Source of the DNA: Candidatus Sulfotelmatobacter sp.
Lineage (GTDB): Bacteria; Acidobacteriota; Terriglobia; Terriglobales; Acidobacteriaceae
Assembly: GCA_025928375.1 (NCBI GenBank)
Contig: JAICJP010000002.1
Location: 1-43,911 of the forward strand
Direction: 5' to 3'
Length of the DNA stretch: 43,911 nucleotides
In this document: positions 1 through 9,649 of the stretch, piece by piece
Numbering within the stretch: the first letter of the stretch is position 1
Layout: every line of letters begins with the position of its first letter
Notes under the pieces: generated by a model
What the model saw: only the letters and a program-made list of their open reading frames with translations
What the model was told of the DNA's origin: nothing
The model's database searches: none
Made by a program: the position numbers and the translations under genes

Positions 1-483
1 ACCTACGACGCCATGGCCACAGTCCTCAGCGGAATTCTTCTTTGCTTGCCCGCCGCTGTGCTGGGATTGCTCTCGGTCTTGTGGAATACCCCGGCGGCAC
101 TGGCCGTAGCCGCCATCGTTTTTCCGAGAGACTTCCGCTACGCGCGAAATCTGTTGGGAAGGGCGTATTCCCTGCCTCACATCATCACCGCGCGAGCCAA
201 AGGGCTGCACGAGTTGCGCATTCTCTTTTGGCATGTCATTCCTGTTGCCGGCCCTCAACTATTGGCATTGGCTGGAGTTTCGGTGAGCCTCGCGATTGGC
301 GCAGCAATCCCGATTGAGGCTCTGTGCGGGTTAGCAGGTATTGGGCAGCTGGCATGGCAAGCGGCCCTGGCACGGGATCTTCCTCTCCTGGTGAACATAA
401 CGGTGCTGGTCACGTTGGTAACCTTGCTGGCTAATACTGCCGCCGATTTAATCGGAAGCATGGTCGGGAGCGAGCCAGCATGA
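1..483 (+). CDS. ABC transporter permease, DppB/OppB-like (5' truncated by window edge)
   Basis: Frame is open to base 1. Hydrophobic C-terminal permease region with the EAA-like motif 'RAKGLHELRILFWHVIPVAGPQLLALAG'. Stop overlaps the next ATG (ATGA at 480-483). Confidence 0.8.
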   Translation, partial: TYDAMATVLSGILLCLPAAVLGLLSVLWNTPAALAVAAIVFPRDFRYARNLLGRAYSLPHIITARAKGLHELRILFWHVIPVAGPQLLALAGVSVSLAIGAAIPIEALCGLAGIGQLAWQAALARDLPLLVNITVLVTLVTLLANTAADLIGSMVGSEPA

Positions 484-1289
484 AGACCTCGCGCAGGGTA
501 GCGTGTGCCGTTCTGCTGCTCGTGCTGGGAGTTTCCCTGTGCGCAAAGCTTGTCGCTCCGGCTGGGTATGCCAGGCAATATCGCGAGGCCGCGGATGCCC
601 CGCCCTCGCGCCAGCACTGGCTGGGGACCGACGAGATCGGCCGTGATCGTTTTGCACGGGTGCTCTATGGAACCCGGCTTTCCCTGTTGCTTGCTCCTGC
701 TGCGGCTCTGCTTTCAACTTTGATGGCGGCGGTGATTGGGGGCCTGGCTGGTTATCTCGGTGGCATCTTTCAGCGTGCCGCCATGACTGTCACCGATCTT
801 TTTCTGTCCCTGCCCTGGTTGTTCCTACTGATCACAGTACGCGCGCTGCTCCCGTTAAACGTATCGCCGCTCGTTTCGGTGCTGGCCACGTTCCTGATTC
901 TGGGGATGCTGGGGTGGACGAGCGCAGCCCGCGTTCTGTGCGCGAGCGCGGCGTCCTTGCGTGATTCTGACTTTCTTCGGCAGGCGAGGGCCTCCGGCAT
1001 TCCGGGAGCACGGCTTTTTTGGATTCACGTGCTTCCCAATCTCAAGCCAGTGCTGCTCGCGCAGTTTTGGATTTCGATTCCAATCTTCATCCTGAGCGAG
1101 GCCAATCTTGGCATTCTCGGACTGGGAGTTGCCGAACCGATGCCCTCATGGGGAAGCCTGTTGAAAGAGCTTGAGGGTCTAGTCTCGGTTGGCGAGGAGC
1201 CGTGGAAGTTTGTGCCACTTATTTTGCTGGTGGCCGTAGTCACAAGTTTTCAATTGATCGTTTCAAAACAAGAGGAATTCGCTGTTTAG
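480..1289 (+). CDS. ABC transporter permease, DppC/OppC-like
   Basis: 'HWLGTDEIGRDRFARVLYGTRLSL' is the classic DppC N-terminal motif; EAA loop 'RASGIPGARLFWIHVLPNLKPVLL'. 4-bp overlap with upstream permease. Confidence 0.9.
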   Translation: MKTSRRVACAVLLLVLGVSLCAKLVAPAGYARQYREAADAPPSRQHWLGTDEIGRDRFARVLYGTRLSLLLAPAAALLSTLMAAVIGGLAGYLGGIFQRAAMTVTDLFLSLPWLFLLITVRALLPLNVSPLVSVLATFLILGMLGWTSAARVLCASAASLRDSDFLRQARASGIPGARLFWIHVLPNLKPVLLAQFWISIPIFILSEANLGILGLGVAEPMPSWGSLLKELEGLVSVGEEPWKFVPLILLVAVVTSFQLIVSKQEEFAV

Positions 1290-1301
1290 GCCAGGATCAC
1301 T

Positions 1302-2945
1302 ATGACGAAATTGACTTCCAGCCGGGCACTGCCCAACCTAGTTCTATGTCTGTGTCTCGGTCTGCTTACGCCCTCAGCATTTGCCCAGGGCGAACTACGA
1401 TTCTGCCTTCGCTCTGAGCCGAAGACGTTTGACCCCCTCCAGGTACAGGACGACGCCTCGGTCGCGATCCGGTATCTGACAGGCGGAACTCTGGTTCGGA
1501 TGAACAGGCAATCGCAGGTGCTGGAGCCGGAACTGGCGCAGTCCTGGAAAGTTTCAAAAGATGGCAAGCAGATTACATTCAAGTTGCGCAGCGGGATCTC
1601 GTTCTCCGACGGAACGCCATTCTCGGCAGGAGACGTTGCGTATACCGTTCAACGCTTGATGGACCCTTCCCTGCACTCGCCCACGGGCGATGCATTCCGC
1701 TCCGGACCCGGTAGCGTAGAGACGAAGATTCTCTCTCCTACCCAGATTTCCATCACGTTTCCTGCTCCAGTTGCGGGACTTGATCGGCAATTCGATCAAG
1801 TCGCCCTCATGTCGTCGCATTCTCCCAAAAAAGAGATGGCCGTTCTAGGGCCGTTCATGGTGGCCGATTACAATCCCGGAGCCACAGTGCTGCTGAAGCG
1901 AAATCCCAATTACTGGAAGACCGACGAGCAGGGACGCAGGTTGCCCTATTTGGATTCGATTCGACTCGACATCCAGCCGAATCGTGATATCGAAATGCTT
2001 CGCTTCAAGCGCAATGAAATCGATTTGATCAACTCCCTGGACAGCGAGTACTTCGACAAGCTAGCGTCTGGCTCTCCGCAACTGGTTCATGACGCCGGGC
2101 CCTCGCTGGATAGCGAGCAGATGTGGTTCAACCAGGTGGCGAAAGCGCCGTTGCCCGGATACAAGAAGGCATGGTTTCGCTCCGCAGTTTTTCGCCGGGC
2201 TATCTCAGATGCGATTAATCGTGGCGATCTTGCCAAGGTGGTGTTCCGCGGGCACGCCAAACCGGCAATAGGTCCGTTTTCCCCTGCCAATCGGTTCTGG
2301 TTCAACGCGAAGCTGAAGCCGCCGGTTTATTCGCCGGATGCCGCTCTCACAGCCTTGCAAACGGAAGGCTTTCGTTTGGACAACGGCACGCTTAAGGACA
2401 GAGGCGGCAATGCTGTCGTGTTCTCGATCATCACAAATTCGGGAAACAAATATCGCGAGCGGATGGCGACCATGATCCAACAGGATCTACAGAGGATCGG
2501 GATTCAAGTCAACGTTGTGACCCTCGACTTTCCTTCTCTGATCGAGCGCATGACTCAAAGCTTCGATTATGAAGCGATCCTACTCGGGCTAACCAATGTG
2601 GCCCTGGACCCCAATGAGGAAATGAATGTCTGGCTGAGTTCCTCCGAGAACCATCAATGGAACCCGCAGGAGAAGACTCCGGAAACGCCATGGGAGGCGG
2701 AAATCGACCGCTTGATGCGCCTGCAATCGGCTTCGTCGGACCCCAAAAAGCGCAAAGAAGCCTTCGATCGCGTTCAGGAGATTGTGGTCGAGCAAGCGCC
2801 TTTTATCTTCCTGGTGAATCGGAATGCGCTCTCGGCGAGTTCTTCCTCCGTGCATGGATTGAGCCCGGTGATCCTGGCTCCGCAAACTTACTGGAACGCG
2901 GAGCGCCTTTCTGTGGGCATCATGGAGGCGCAGAGCAGGCCGTGA
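1302..2945 (+). CDS. Extracellular solute-binding protein family 5 (peptide/oligosaccharide ABC transporter)
   Basis: Signal peptide followed by 'LRSEPKTFDPLQVQDDASVAIRYLTGGTLVR...LAQSWKVSKDGKQITFKLRSGISFSDGTPFSAGDVAYTVQRLMDP', typical of SBP_bac_5. Confidence 0.92.
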   Translation: MTKLTSSRALPNLVLCLCLGLLTPSAFAQGELRFCLRSEPKTFDPLQVQDDASVAIRYLTGGTLVRMNRQSQVLEPELAQSWKVSKDGKQITFKLRSGISFSDGTPFSAGDVAYTVQRLMDPSLHSPTGDAFRSGPGSVETKILSPTQISITFPAPVAGLDRQFDQVALMSSHSPKKEMAVLGPFMVADYNPGATVLLKRNPNYWKTDEQGRRLPYLDSIRLDIQPNRDIEMLRFKRNEIDLINSLDSEYFDKLASGSPQLVHDAGPSLDSEQMWFNQVAKAPLPGYKKAWFRSAVFRRAISDAINRGDLAKVVFRGHAKPAIGPFSPANRFWFNAKLKPPVYSPDAALTALQTEGFRLDNGTLKDRGGNAVVFSIITNSGNKYRERMATMIQQDLQRIGIQVNVVTLDFPSLIERMTQSFDYEAILLGLTNVALDPNEEMNVWLSSSENHQWNPQEKTPETPWEAEIDRLMRLQSASSDPKKRKEAFDRVQEIVVEQAPFIFLVNRNALSASSSSVHGLSPVILAPQTYWNAERLSVGIMEAQSRP

Positions 2946-3766
2946 TTTCCTCACAATCGAGTGCCCTCTTATCTGCGCACATTACCGTGCGCTACGGTAG
3001 TAAGCCGCCAGTCCTGCGAGATGCCGCTTTGGAGGTCCGCAGCGGTGAAATCGTTGGCCTCATCGGCCAGAGCGGTTCCGGGAAAAGTACCCTGGCGCTG
3101 GCAATCTTGGGACTGCTTGAGCGTAGGAGGGCAGAAATAGAAGGGTCGATCCAATTCGAGGGTCACGACCTGCTGGCTTTGCGAGAGCAGGAAATGCGCC
3201 AACTTCGGGGCGCCAAGATTGCCTTAGTCTTGCAGAGCCCCCTGTCTTCCCTGAATCCAGCCCTAAAGATCCGAACTCAGTTCAAAGAAGCGTGGCATGC
3301 CCACGCTCGCGGTTCGAAAGCTGAATGTGATCGCGCCATTCGCGCGGCGCTGGACGCCGTAACCTTGCCTTCGAATGACGAATTTCTCCGCAAAATCCCC
3401 TCGCAGATGAGTGTGGGACAAGCACAGCGGGTACTGATCGCTATGGCGGTCATGCATCGCCCGGCATTGCTGTTGGCGGATGAAGCGACCAGTGCTCTCG
3501 ACGTGATCACTCAATCCGAAATTCTGGCGCTGTTTCGCGATTTAAATCGAAATTACGGAATGGCCATTCTTTACATTTCACACGATCTGCCATCCGTCGC
3601 CGGACTTTGTGACCGAGTTTCAATTCTGCATCAAGGCGAGATCGTTGAATCGGGAGCGACCCGCTCAGTTTTACTGAATCCTCAACACGAATACACGCAA
3701 CGACTGATGGCTGCCGTACCGAAATTTCTGGACCCGTCCGCGGTCGCCAAAGCCGCATCGGTTTAG
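2942..3766 (+). CDS. ABC transporter ATP-binding protein, OppD/DppD-like
   Basis: Walker A 'GQSGSGKST', signature region 'MSVGQAQRVLIAMA', Walker B 'ALLLADEATSALD'. GTG start at 2942 overlaps the upstream TGA (GTGA); the longer ORF start at 2657 lies inside the SBP gene. Confidence 0.88.
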   Translation: MISSQSSALLSAHITVRYGSKPPVLRDAALEVRSGEIVGLIGQSGSGKSTLALAILGLLERRRAEIEGSIQFEGHDLLALREQEMRQLRGAKIALVLQSPLSSLNPALKIRTQFKEAWHAHARGSKAECDRAIRAALDAVTLPSNDEFLRKIPSQMSVGQAQRVLIAMAVMHRPALLLADEATSALDVITQSEILALFRDLNRNYGMAILYISHDLPSVAGLCDRVSILHQGEIVESGATRSVLLNPQHEYTQRLMAAVPKFLDPSAVAKAASV

Positions 3767-4022
3767 TCGATTCCACAATTGCGTCTCCCTCTGGACGCTC
3801 AAGCTTCCCTCACACCCAAACTCGGCCCTCGAGAGCCCGATCCGAGTGCGACAAATTGTCCCGTGCGCGCCTGCTTGGGACAGAGTGGCCCATCAGGGCG
3901 GCGGCGGCGGCTCCGATTTCCCCTGTTTGCAGTGACTTAGCACGCTCCCATTGGCCGCCCTCGTGCAACGGAACAGGTGGTTACGAGCTGGACTCTTCCC
4001 CCCAGAACGACAAGGGAGATCT

Positions 4023-5843
4023 ATGTTGCGTACATGGAAACAACAGAAGCCCTGCCGCCAGGAACGACACAGTGCAGCGTGGGGAAAACGCGTGGGGCTG
4101 GTAGTACTCCTGGCCACGGGTATGGCGTTGGGATCGACGTCACCCTCCGCACGCCAGAACGGCAGGCTCTCGAACATTGGTTCGGAACTGTCCGGTTTCC
4201 TGGCGAAAGCCAAGCAGGGATCTGCCGACGGCAAGACGGTCAGGGTCATCGTGCAGTACAAGCACATGCCGACCTCAGTCCACTACTCGACGATGAGGGG
4301 TCGAGGCGCACGGCTCCATACCACGCTGCACATGATTCGTGGCGCTGCGTTCACGATTCCGGTGAGCGCACTACCTGCCTTGGAAGCCGATCCGGAAATC
4401 GAGTCCGTGACCATCGACCACCCGATTGCCGTGATGGACGATTTGACGAATGCCGCAACCGGGGTTTCGTCGGCGTGGAATGCGGGTTTCACAGGCGCGG
4501 GCATCGGTGTGGCGGTAATTGATAGCGGCATCAACGACGCTCACCCGGACCTGTGGGATTCGACGCACACGACCTCGCGTGTCCTTTACCATCAGGATTT
4601 CACCGGGACGGCAACGACGAATTCTAACGGCGCGAAATATGACCTGTACGGTCATGGCACCCACGTTGCGGGAATCATCGCCGGCAATGGTTACCTTTCC
4701 GGCGGCCACTATTCTGGAGTAGCGCCGGAAGCCAACCTGATCGACCTGCGTGCCCTGGACGCCAATGGGGCGGGAACCGATAGCACCGTGATTGCGGCGA
4801 TCCAGCAGGCAATCGCTCTCAAGAACGCTTACAACATCCGGATCATTAACCTCTCGCTTGGCCGCGGGATTCCAGCGAGCTACACGCAAGACCCATTATG
4901 CCAGGCGGTCGAAGCAGCGTGGAAGAATGGCATCGTTGTGGTCGTCGCTGCCGGCAATCTCGGACGTCTTAGCGTGTACGGAAGCAACGGCTTCGGCACC
5001 ATCACAGCACCCGGCAACGATCCGTTTGTGATCACCGTCGGCGCAACCAAGAGCAACGCCTCCGCGACACCGCAGGCCGAATCCAAAGCAAGTTACAGTT
5101 CCAAGGGACCGACCACCTACGACCATGTTCTGAAACCTGACCTGATGGCGCCGGGCAATGCGATCGTGTCGCTGGCTGCTCCCGGAGCAACCCTCGAAGC
5201 CTCGTATCCAGGCGACGTTGTCGCAGGCACAGACGGCAAAGCAGACTACTTCACCCTGAGCGGTACCAGCATGGCCACCCCGGCCGTTGCCGGCGCGGCC
5301 GCTCTCATGCTTGAAGAACAAAATACGTTGACCCCGGACCAAGTAAAAGCCCGGCTGATGAAAACGGCATACAAGATGGGTATGTTCTCTACTTCGGCGT
5401 ATGTGCCCCATCTTTTTATGTCGTTCGTCGACTTCTACGACTTGTTCTCGGTCGGATCCGGCCTGCTGAACGTACAGGCAGCCACGACTAATACGGATCT
5501 CGCTCCCGCGGTTGTTGGATCGGCCCTTTCGCCCTACGCGGTCTATAACCAGCAGACGGGCGTGGTTTCCCTTGTATACGGGAACGGAACGGTGTCCAGC
5601 AACTCGGTAGTGTGGGGCAGCTCAGTCGTCTGGGGCACTTCAGTTGTATGGGGCTCGAACGTGGTGAGCGGAAACTCCGTCGTGTGGGGCAGCTCGATGC
5701 CCTGGAACAACAACCTGCTGAGCGCATTCAGCGTTGTGTGGGGTTCGAGTACTGGAACAGCCTCAGCCAGCAGCGTCGTATGGGGCGCCTCGGTAGGGAA
5801 TGCAACCTCAGCCTTCTCCGATGCGGGGGATGATGAGCAGTAA
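4023..5843 (+). CDS. S8 family (subtilisin-like) serine peptidase with I9-like propeptide and C-terminal VVWG repeat tail
   Basis: Catalytic motifs 'VAVIDSGINDAHPDL' (Asp), 'YGHGTHVAGIIAG' (His), 'LSGTSMATPAVAGAAALM' (Ser). Signal-like N-terminus from ATG 4023 preceded by 'aagggagat'. Confidence 0.93.
   Translation: MLRTWKQQKPCRQERHSAAWGKRVGLVVLLATGMALGSTSPSARQNGRLSNIGSELSGFLAKAKQGSADGKTVRVIVQYKHMPTSVHYSTMRGRGARLHTTLHMIRGAAFTIPVSALPALEADPEIESVTIDHPIAVMDDLTNAATGVSSAWNAGFTGAGIGVAVIDSGINDAHPDLWDSTHTTSRVLYHQDFTGTATTNSNGAKYDLYGHGTHVAGIIAGNGYLSGGHYSGVAPEANLIDLRALDANGAGTDSTVIAAIQQAIALKNAYNIRIINLSLGRGIPASYTQDPLCQAVEAAWKNGIVVVVAAGNLGRLSVYGSNGFGTITAPGNDPFVITVGATKSNASATPQAESKASYSSKGPTTYDHVLKPDLMAPGNAIVSLAAPGATLEASYPGDVVAGTDGKADYFTLSGTSMATPAVAGAAALMLEEQNTLTPDQVKARLMKTAYKMGMFSTSAYVPHLFMSFVDFYDLFSVGSGLLNVQAATTNTDLAPAVVGSALSPYAVYNQQTGVVSLVYGNGTVSSNSVVWGSSVVWGTSVVWGSNVVSGNSVVWGSSMPWNNNLLSAFSVVWGSSTGTASASSVVWGASVGNATSAFSDAGDDEQ
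5592..5802 (+). repeat. Intragenic repeats encoding [S/T/N]-[S/N]VVWG units in the S8 peptidase C-terminus
   Basis: Translation 'SSNSVVWGSSVVWGTSVVWGSNVVSGNSVVWGSSMPWNNNLLSAFSVVWGSSTGTASASSVVWGAS': six VVWG copies and one degenerate VVSG. Confidence 0.9.
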
Positions 5844-5879
5844 CCGCCCGTGTGAGTGAATGAATCAGGAGAAGATGCG

Positions 5880-6605
5880 ATGAACAACACACGGCAAATC
5901 AAGACCTTTATCGTTGCCATGGTCTTGGCCGGAATTGGGGCGGCTGGATATGGGTCATTCAGAAGCCACGCTCAACATGCCTATCTCGCACTGGCGGTCC
6001 TTGCTCTTGCCGCGACCTCCGCGCGGATGAAGGTCAAGCTGCCGGGCATGAATGGCAATATGTCCGTCAATTTGCCGTTCCTGCTTACCGCGGTAGTGAG
6101 CCTGAGTGCCGCCGAAGCAGTGCTGGTCGCTGCCGCTTCCACGATAGTCCAATGCTGGCCACGAAAGAACGGAAAGTTCAACCCGCAACAAATAACCTTC
6201 AACCTGAGCATGATGATGTTTGCCACGGCGCTCGCAAGTTTGCTGGCCCAGGCACAGTGGCTGCCTGCCACTGCGTGGGAATTGCGAACGCCGCTGTCGG
6301 TGCTCCTCGGCGCAGCAGCATTGTTCCTGGGACAAACGGTGCCTGTGGCGCGCATTGTCGCCCTTACCGAGGGCAAGCCGTTCACAAAGCTCTGGAGAGA
6401 ACTTGCGCAGCTATCGTTCCCATACTACGTGCTCAGCGCCGGCGTGACCTCGATGGTTCAGGCTTGCGGCAGCCATTTAGGTTGGGGACTCGCGCTTGCT
6501 GTCTTCCCGGTAATGTTCGGAATTCACCGCTCTTATCGGATGTACTTCAGCCGAATGGTTGAAAGTATGCAAACTGAGGTCCTCGTCAAAGCCGCTGGCG
6601 CGTGA
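5880..6605 (+). CDS. Multi-pass integral membrane protein, MASE-like sensory membrane module without a recognisable effector domain
   Basis: Several hydrophobic helices; 'NMSVNLPFLLTAVVSLSAAEAVLVAAASTIVQCW' resembles membrane regions of acidobacterial HD-GYP/GGDEF sensors. The ORF ends soon after the last helix. Starts 36 bp after the S8 peptidase. Confidence 0.55.
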   Translation: MNNTRQIKTFIVAMVLAGIGAAGYGSFRSHAQHAYLALAVLALAATSARMKVKLPGMNGNMSVNLPFLLTAVVSLSAAEAVLVAAASTIVQCWPRKNGKFNPQQITFNLSMMMFATALASLLAQAQWLPATAWELRTPLSVLLGAAALFLGQTVPVARIVALTEGKPFTKLWRELAQLSFPYYVLSAGVTSMVQACGSHLGWGLALAVFPVMFGIHRSYRMYFSRMVESMQTEVLVKAAGA

Positions 6606-6657
6606 GCTTAAGGGATCCTATAGCGGCGATGCTGTGTTAAGCGCGCCGTGCACTGCG

Positions 6658-8280
6658 CTAGAACCTGCCCAGCCGTACTCGCACCACCGCCGGATCGTGA
6701 GCGTGAAACTGCAAGCCGCGATCCGTCTCATCTCCGTTCCACAGGCGCTTTGTTTTCCAGACTCCGTCATCATAAGAACCCTCTTCAGCCGAAAGAATCT
6801 GCATTCTCATGCCAGGTAGTCTGCCGGGAACGTGAAAGCTGACACTCGCGTCCACCCCGCTAACCAGAAACTCGTCCGGTCCACATTGAGCAACGAGCGC
6901 TACACCATGCGCGTCATTCGTACCTGGGGGACGCCGGCCATCTTGCTGCGGAAAACCGTACGAGACCGTTGCCTGCCAGGGACCAAAATCCAGTTCCTGC
7001 TGGGCCTGCCCGGACTCTTCTATAGACGTTTTCAGTTTCCCTTCGAAATTCAATTTTGCAATCTCTCTCACCATGGGAGCGAGCAAGGCAAAATTGCGCG
7101 CGTGACCCGCCGCTGCCACGTCGCCAAGAATGTTCCAGCCGTGGGGGTCGACCCCGAATGGCGCCACGCCGGTTGCGCCTTCCCCTAAAGCCAGAAAATC
7201 ATACTTCGCGAACGAATCAGGCTTTGCGATTTCAGGTACTAACAGCGGGTTGTCGGGACGGTGGTAAGCGGCCAGAACGTCCCGGACAAAACCGGGATCG
7301 TCGCCGTAAATATCGGGAGCTATGGCATCGATGGACGGTGCGAGCGCTCGCCACAAGCCCACCCAAGGCTGCACGGCACCGCCGCTCGGGTACTGAACAC
7401 CGGGAATACGGGCGCGGCGCTCCGGCAACTCTGCCGGCGGATAGCTTAGCCACACATTCACGTAGAGCGGAAGATCAAATTCCGCTTTGCCCGCGGCTGC
7501 GATCTCATTGAGATAGTGCGCCTGATGGTAGAGCTGAAATAACTCATCGGCGTCACCGCGAAAGACCTCGCTCCAGGTACCGGGCTTCTGTTTCGCCGCA
7601 GCCAGCATGTCAGCGGGCACCGGGCCGGCAAATTCCTTGTTCGACTCCGGAGAAAAATCACGCGGGCTTCCGATAATGCCAGACTCATTTTCGACCTGCA
7701 CCATGAGGATGGTGCGCTCGGTTGCATCGAGAGTTTTCAGGTGGCGCAGGAGAGCGACAAAGGCAGCTTTGTCGGCATCGAGGTTGGACCGAGAGTTGGC
7801 GGAAAGAACGTCAATCGGCTCACCGTCTGCGCGCATCACGCGCGGGAAGCGCTTGGGATCGGTCTTCACCCACTGTGGAGCGTAATGCATGTTGCCGTTC
7901 TTCCAGGTGCCAAACCAAAGCAGCACCACATGCAGGTTGTGCTCGCGCGCACCCTTGACAACTGCATCGACATTGTCCCAATTGAACTGACCTTGCTGCG
8001 GCTCGATCTGCTCCCAGTAAACCGGGGTTTCCACCGTGTTGGCGTGCAGTTCTGAGAGAGACTTCCAGACGCCGGGTAGTTCCGAGGGCCAAGCGCTGGA
8101 ATTGTGAATCTGGCCGCCGAGCATCAAATAAGGTTGCCCGTCCACGAGCAGCGCCCAGCGACCATCCTTCGCTACCAACTTGGGAGCCTGCGCAGCCAGG
8201 CATAGTTGGGATGCTCCCGCGAGCATCAGGAGCAATGCCAACCTGCAGCATGGTCGCGCCACCACCTTAGAGTCTCTCAT
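6658..8280 (-). CDS. Secreted GH35-like beta-galactosidase (DUF5597-type)
   Basis: Signal peptide; 'YLMLGGQIHNSSAWP...NTVETPVYWEQIEPQQGQFNWDNVDAVVKGAREHNLHVVLLWFGTWKNGNMHYAPQWVK'; 'MVQVENESG' and 'LLVPEIAK' as candidate acid/base and nucleophile. Confidence 0.85.
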   Translation of the reverse strand: MRDSKVVARPCCRLALLLMLAGASQLCLAAQAPKLVAKDGRWALLVDGQPYLMLGGQIHNSSAWPSELPGVWKSLSELHANTVETPVYWEQIEPQQGQFNWDNVDAVVKGAREHNLHVVLLWFGTWKNGNMHYAPQWVKTDPKRFPRVMRADGEPIDVLSANSRSNLDADKAAFVALLRHLKTLDATERTILMVQVENESGIIGSPRDFSPESNKEFAGPVPADMLAAAKQKPGTWSEVFRGDADELFQLYHQAHYLNEIAAAGKAEFDLPLYVNVWLSYPPAELPERRARIPGVQYPSGGAVQPWVGLWRALAPSIDAIAPDIYGDDPGFVRDVLAAYHRPDNPLLVPEIAKPDSFAKYDFLALGEGATGVAPFGVDPHGWNILGDVAAAGHARNFALLAPMVREIAKLNFEGKLKTSIEESGQAQQELDFGPWQATVSYGFPQQDGRRPPGTNDAHGVALVAQCGPDEFLVSGVDASVSFHVPGRLPGMRMQILSAEEGSYDDGVWKTKRLWNGDETDRGLQFHAHDPAVVRVRLGRF

Positions 8281-8458
8281 TTCAGATTCTCTCCTCGATC
8301 GCGTTCTACCAATCCTTTGACTCTGATCCCGACGAGATTATAGCCGCGATGTGGCCTTCACCTCGTACCCGAGATAATGTGATGGGCATTTTCCGCGGTG
8401 GCTTTCAACATCAACTCGCGGTAACATTCGCAAACGGCTCTTGTAATCAGAGGAAGCA

Positions 8459-9649
8459 ATGCACTCAACCACGACGGACAGGGTTTACACCGCGCTCGAG
8501 ACATTCCGGGTTGAGCTTCCGTCCTGGGGATTCGCAAATACGGGCACGCGTTTCGGGAAGTTCATCCAGGCGGCAGCCGCGACCACAACCGCTGAAAAGT
8601 TCAGCGATGCCGGCCAGGTGCACTTATTGACCGGCGTCTGCCCGACCATCGCCTTGCATGTGTTATGGGACTGCCCGCAGGGCGTCCACAGTTCGGGCGA
8701 AATCCGAACCTTTGCGGGCCGTTACGGAGTCGCCCCGGGTTCCATCAATCCCAATCTTTTTCAGGATCAGGAATACAAATTCGGGTCATTCGGCAATCCC
8801 GACTCCGCGATTCGTCAACGCGCACTGAAGCATGCCAAAGACAGCATCGAAATTGCCACACGGCTGCATAGCCGAGACATTTCATTTTGGTTTGCGGATG
8901 GATCCAACTACCCAGGCACCGCCAACATTCGCCAACGCCGTCGCTGGTTCGAAGAAGCTTTGAAGGAATCACATCGCGCGCTAGCCCCAGAGCAGCGGAT
9001 GCTTATTGAATACAAGCCGTTCGAACCGGCTTTTTATCACACCGACATTGCCGATTGGGGGATGGCGCTCCTACTGGCTCGCGCCGCTGGGCCGCAGGCG
9101 AAAGTACTGGTGGATACTGGCCATCACTACGCCGCTCAGAACATCGAGCAGATTGTGGCGTGGCTGCTTTCAGAAGGTATGCTCGGCGGTTTCCATTTCA
9201 ATGATCGTCGGTATGCTGACGACGATCTGACGCTCGGTTCCATTGACCCTTATCAGGTCTTTCGCATCTTCCACGAGATTCAGTTTTTCGAGCGGGAGAC
9301 CGGCGCGCGCGCTGACATCGCTTACATGGTGGATCAAAGTCATAACCTGAAGGGAAAAATCGAAGCCATGATTCAGACCGTCACCATGGCACAACAACTT
9401 TTTGCAAAGGCTGCGCTGGTGGACTCCGCCAAACTCGCGACCGCTCAGAGGAATTGCGATCTGGTGGGCGCCGAGTCGCTCCTGCAGGATGCTTTTGCCA
9501 CCGATGTTCGCCCCGTCGTCCAGGAATGGCGACAGTCCAGGGGGCTGCCCAAAGATCCCATGGAAGCGTTTCGGCAAAGCGGATATCTGGAACGCATCAC
9601 CAAAGAGCGCGCTGCCAAGAATTCCCACAATATTTCTTCGTATGCCTAG
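8459..9649 (+). CDS. rhaI: L-rhamnose isomerase, RhaI type
   Basis: 'VELPSWGFANTGTRFGKF', 'IEYKPFEPAFYHTDIADWG', 'VLVDTGHHYAAQNIEQIVAWL', 'GGFHFNDRRYADDDLTLGSIDPYQVFRIFHEI' match TIM-barrel RhaI-type isomerases. Start preceded by 'agagga'. Confidence 0.85.
   Translation: MHSTTTDRVYTALETFRVELPSWGFANTGTRFGKFIQAAAATTTAEKFSDAGQVHLLTGVCPTIALHVLWDCPQGVHSSGEIRTFAGRYGVAPGSINPNLFQDQEYKFGSFGNPDSAIRQRALKHAKDSIEIATRLHSRDISFWFADGSNYPGTANIRQRRRWFEEALKESHRALAPEQRMLIEYKPFEPAFYHTDIADWGMALLLARAAGPQAKVLVDTGHHYAAQNIEQIVAWLLSEGMLGGFHFNDRRYADDDLTLGSIDPYQVFRIFHEIQFFERETGARADIAYMVDQSHNLKGKIEAMIQTVTMAQQLFAKAALVDSAKLATAQRNCDLVGAESLLQDAFATDVRPVVQEWRQSRGLPKDPMEAFRQSGYLERITKERAAKNSHNISSYA

Noticed and set aside
3767-4022. 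Possible structured RNA/riboswitch upstream of the S8 peptidase
   Set aside because: G+C-rich intergenic region, but no known riboswitch consensus recognised; would need covariance-model searching.
5543-5920. Minus-strand ORF with repeated PHTTE motifs resembling a mucin-like protein
   Set aside because: It is the antisense image of the VVWG-coding repeats in the S8 peptidase gene.
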